A stretch of 32,029 nucleotides of DNA, from positions 1 to 32,029 of the forward strand of contig JANXNV010000028.1 of the NCBI GenBank assembly GCA_025353925.1, written 5' to 3'. The first letter of the stretch is position 1, and every line of letters begins with the position of its first letter. This document shows positions 31,877 to 32,029 of this stretch, in pieces. This DNA comes from Armatimonadota bacterium. Its GTDB lineage: Bacteria > Armatimonadota > Armatimonadia > Armatimonadales > Capsulimonadaceae. The position numbers and the translations under genes were made by a program. The notes under the pieces were generated by a model, which was given only the letters and a program-made list of their open reading frames with translations, ran no database searches and was not told the DNA's origin.

Positions 31877-32029
31877 CTATGCCTTCATATTCTTGTCCCC
31901 GTACCCCCACTGCGCCCCCATCCCATCGTACAAGTCCTGACCACTGCTGCGCGAGAACCCGAACGCGCTCACCAGGTGCGTGTAGTTCGGCGTGCCCGTG
32001 GAAGTCAGCGACTGGCACGTGTTGCCCGA
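31877..32029 (-). CDS. 3' end of an unrecognised gene (partial)
   Basis: The last 50 codons of a minus-strand frame that enters from the right edge. It contains SLTSTGTPNYTHLVSAFGFS, then LYDGMGAQWGYGDKNMKA, then TAG (31879-31877). Codon use and GC-rich third positions look like a real gene. I do not recognise the family from this short end; the Tyr/Gly-rich tail could be from a large secreted or repeat protein. Confidence 0.5.
   Translation of the reverse strand, partial: SGNTCQSLTSTGTPNYTHLVSAFGFSRSSGQDLYDGMGAQWGYGDKNMKA

Overview
The window is about 32 kb of chromosome from a GC-rich Gram-negative-type bacterium. The mix of an ANTAR response regulator, a GAF/HisKA_2 kinase, large secreted fibronectin-type proteins, HAF repeats, a YjfB-like small-protein pair and many toxin-antitoxin loci suggests Armatimonadota or a neighbouring phylum. 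That placement is an inference. No rRNA, tRNA, CRISPR array, prophage gene or transposase was recognised.

Layout: 1-410 (-) is the start of a quinate 5-dehydrogenase-like gene. 568-4744 (+) holds an ANTAR response regulator, a kinase-like gene broken by one in-frame stop, an alpha/beta hydrolase and a GAF-GAF-HisKA_2 histidine kinase; regulator and kinase resemble a PdtaR/PdtaS pair. 4766-10313 holds two tandem units, each with a sigma-70 promoter, a conserved structured leader and a secreted beta-sandwich protein ending in a caspase-like His/Cys domain. The second unit is preceded by a 31-codon remnant of the kinase gene, which marks the duplication edge, and its 3' end is frameshifted. 10315-10963 is a PH-like membrane protein gene split by an 83-bp MITE-like insertion. 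On the minus strand follow an Asp-box (GH74-like) secreted protein, a decayed LacI-type regulator, two YjfB-like small proteins and a PIN/AbrB toxin-antitoxin pair. A second, VapBC-type pair is transcribed divergently from it.

16559-25325 (+) is mainly housekeeping: lysA, a rhomboid protease, trpS, a HAF-repeat secreted protein, a CNNM/CBS membrane protein, two tandem paralogous membrane proteins of unknown family and a HI0933-type flavoprotein. Then come an RRM glycine-rich RNA-binding protein, a 180-bp inverted-repeat element, and on the minus strand a glycosyltransferase, queA and an RsbW-like ATPase. The right end has a siroheme nitrite/sulfite reductase, a HicBA pair, a small conserved protein and the 3' end of an unrecognised gene.

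The most unusual part is 4650-10963: a duplicated leader and secreted caspase-like module beside its likely regulators, with the marks of duplication, frameshift and transposition still readable. Decay is common elsewhere too (kinase-like gene, LacI gene, PIN gene start).
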